Of a DNA stretch of 5,133 nt, positions 4,780-5,133 are shown piece by piece; within the stretch, counting starts at the first letter, position 1, and the number at the start of each line of letters is the position of its first letter. The translations under genes and the position numbers were made by a program. This DNA is from Spirosoma sp. (lineage in GTDB: Bacteria > Bacteroidota > Bacteroidia > Cytophagales > Spirosomataceae), in the NCBI GenBank assembly GCA_025351545.1, contig JANXVQ010000398.1, positions 1 to 5,133 on the forward strand, written 5' to 3'. The notes under the pieces were generated by a model. The model searched no databases, was not told the DNA's origin, and was given only the letters and a program-made list of their open reading frames with translations.

Positions 4780-5127
4780 CTAATCCAGCCACATAACTTT
4801 ATCGTAGGCAACTTCATAATCCATTTCTTCGAGCGGAGTCAAACCGGAAAAATGCCCCGTTTCATCCGTCCGAACGGCATTCCAGCGGCCCGACGCATCG
4901 CGGAGTAGAAGCCGATAGCCATAAAGCGGATGGAGCGTATCGCCATCCGTTCGGTGATCCCAGCCTGTTTGTAATTCAATGGCGAAGGCAATGCGGTCCA
5001 TTACGTCATGCATTTGCCCCGCCAGACTGTCATCTCCATCCAATTCTTCAATCCACAACACCAGCCCATCGGTGCCCCAGTCGAAGTGGAGTTCGGTAGG
5101 AGTGAGGGTGATAATAGATGCATTCAT
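4780..5127 (-). CDS. Acidic protein of unknown function (start near window edge)
   Basis: I do not recognise this 115-residue protein. It has no signal peptide or membrane segment, so it is probably cytoplasmic. It is strongly acidic, with about 23 Asp/Glu against 7 Lys/Arg and clusters such as 'WIEELDGDDS' (25-34) and 'PLEEMDYEVAYD' (98-109). Alternating hydrophobic stretches such as 'GLVLWIEEL' (21-29) and 'YRLLLRDASGRW' (71-82) suggest beta-strands. A helix is likely at 'QMHDVMDRIAFAIEL' (38-52). It contains five tryptophans and no cysteine, and looks like a compact folded domain. The ATG at 5127 is plausible, but the two codons visible upstream are open, so a start beyond the window cannot be excluded. 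Its own terminator follows 28 nt after the stop, so it is transcriptionally separate from the pentapeptide-repeat gene. Confidence 0.72.
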   Translation of the reverse strand: MNASIITLTPTELHFDWGTDGLVLWIEELDGDDSLAGQMHDVMDRIAFAIELQTGWDHRTDGDTLHPLYGYRLLLRDASGRWNAVRTDETGHFSGLTPLEEMDYEVAYDKVMWLD

Positions 5128-5133
5128 ACGTTG

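Noticed and set aside
4696..4908. A 70-codon plus-strand frame crossing the terminator and the acidic-protein gene
   Set aside because: It begins in the terminator stem and lies antisense to a longer, better-composed gene.

Overview
The window looks like chromosome of a Bacteroidota member, most likely Cytophagales and close to Spirosoma. This rests on gene content, not on a search. It carries an ECF sigma factor followed by a one-TM anti-sigma-like protein whose N-terminus ends in an 'ENPFYADALAGLEAM' block. It also has a PorT-type outer-membrane beta-barrel with the 'NYLEIPVALRYF' motif, a secreted GH3 enzyme with 'DAEWGLAMRLD', signal peptides ending in A-Q, and starts without clear Shine-Dalgarno sites. 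I see no mobile element, CRISPR array, tRNA or rRNA. The window is almost fully coding, and its longest gene-free stretch is the 188-bp divergent region at 2957-3144.

Layout, left to right. (1) 1-974, minus: the N-terminal 324 residues of a secreted GH3 beta-N-acetylhexosaminidase-like enzyme, cut by the window edge. (2) 2956 down to 1076, minus: ECF sigma factor, small one-TM protein (probable anti-sigma), outer-membrane beta-barrel. They are followed by one strong intrinsic terminator (1012-1059), so they are probably one transcription unit. (3) 2957-3144: divergent control region with a spaced 9-bp inverted repeat. (4) 3145-3815, plus: two consecutive small, strongly basic, exported proteins of unknown function. 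(5) 4640 down to 3864, minus: exported pentapeptide-repeat protein whose C-terminal half is a perfect 66-bp-period repeat. (6) 4703-4751: perfect 18-bp stem terminator. (7) 5127 down to 4780, minus: very acidic protein of unknown function.

How the genes may work together (inference): the sigma/anti-sigma/barrel set looks like a small envelope-sensing unit. The divergent basic secreted proteins are plausible members of the same regulon because they share its control region. Every other gene except the last encodes an exported protein, so the segment is dominated by cell-envelope functions. The best candidates for something undescribed are the tandem basic secreted proteins, the spaced inverted repeat beside the sigma gene, and the Phe-Lys-Tyr ladder of the pentapeptide-repeat protein.
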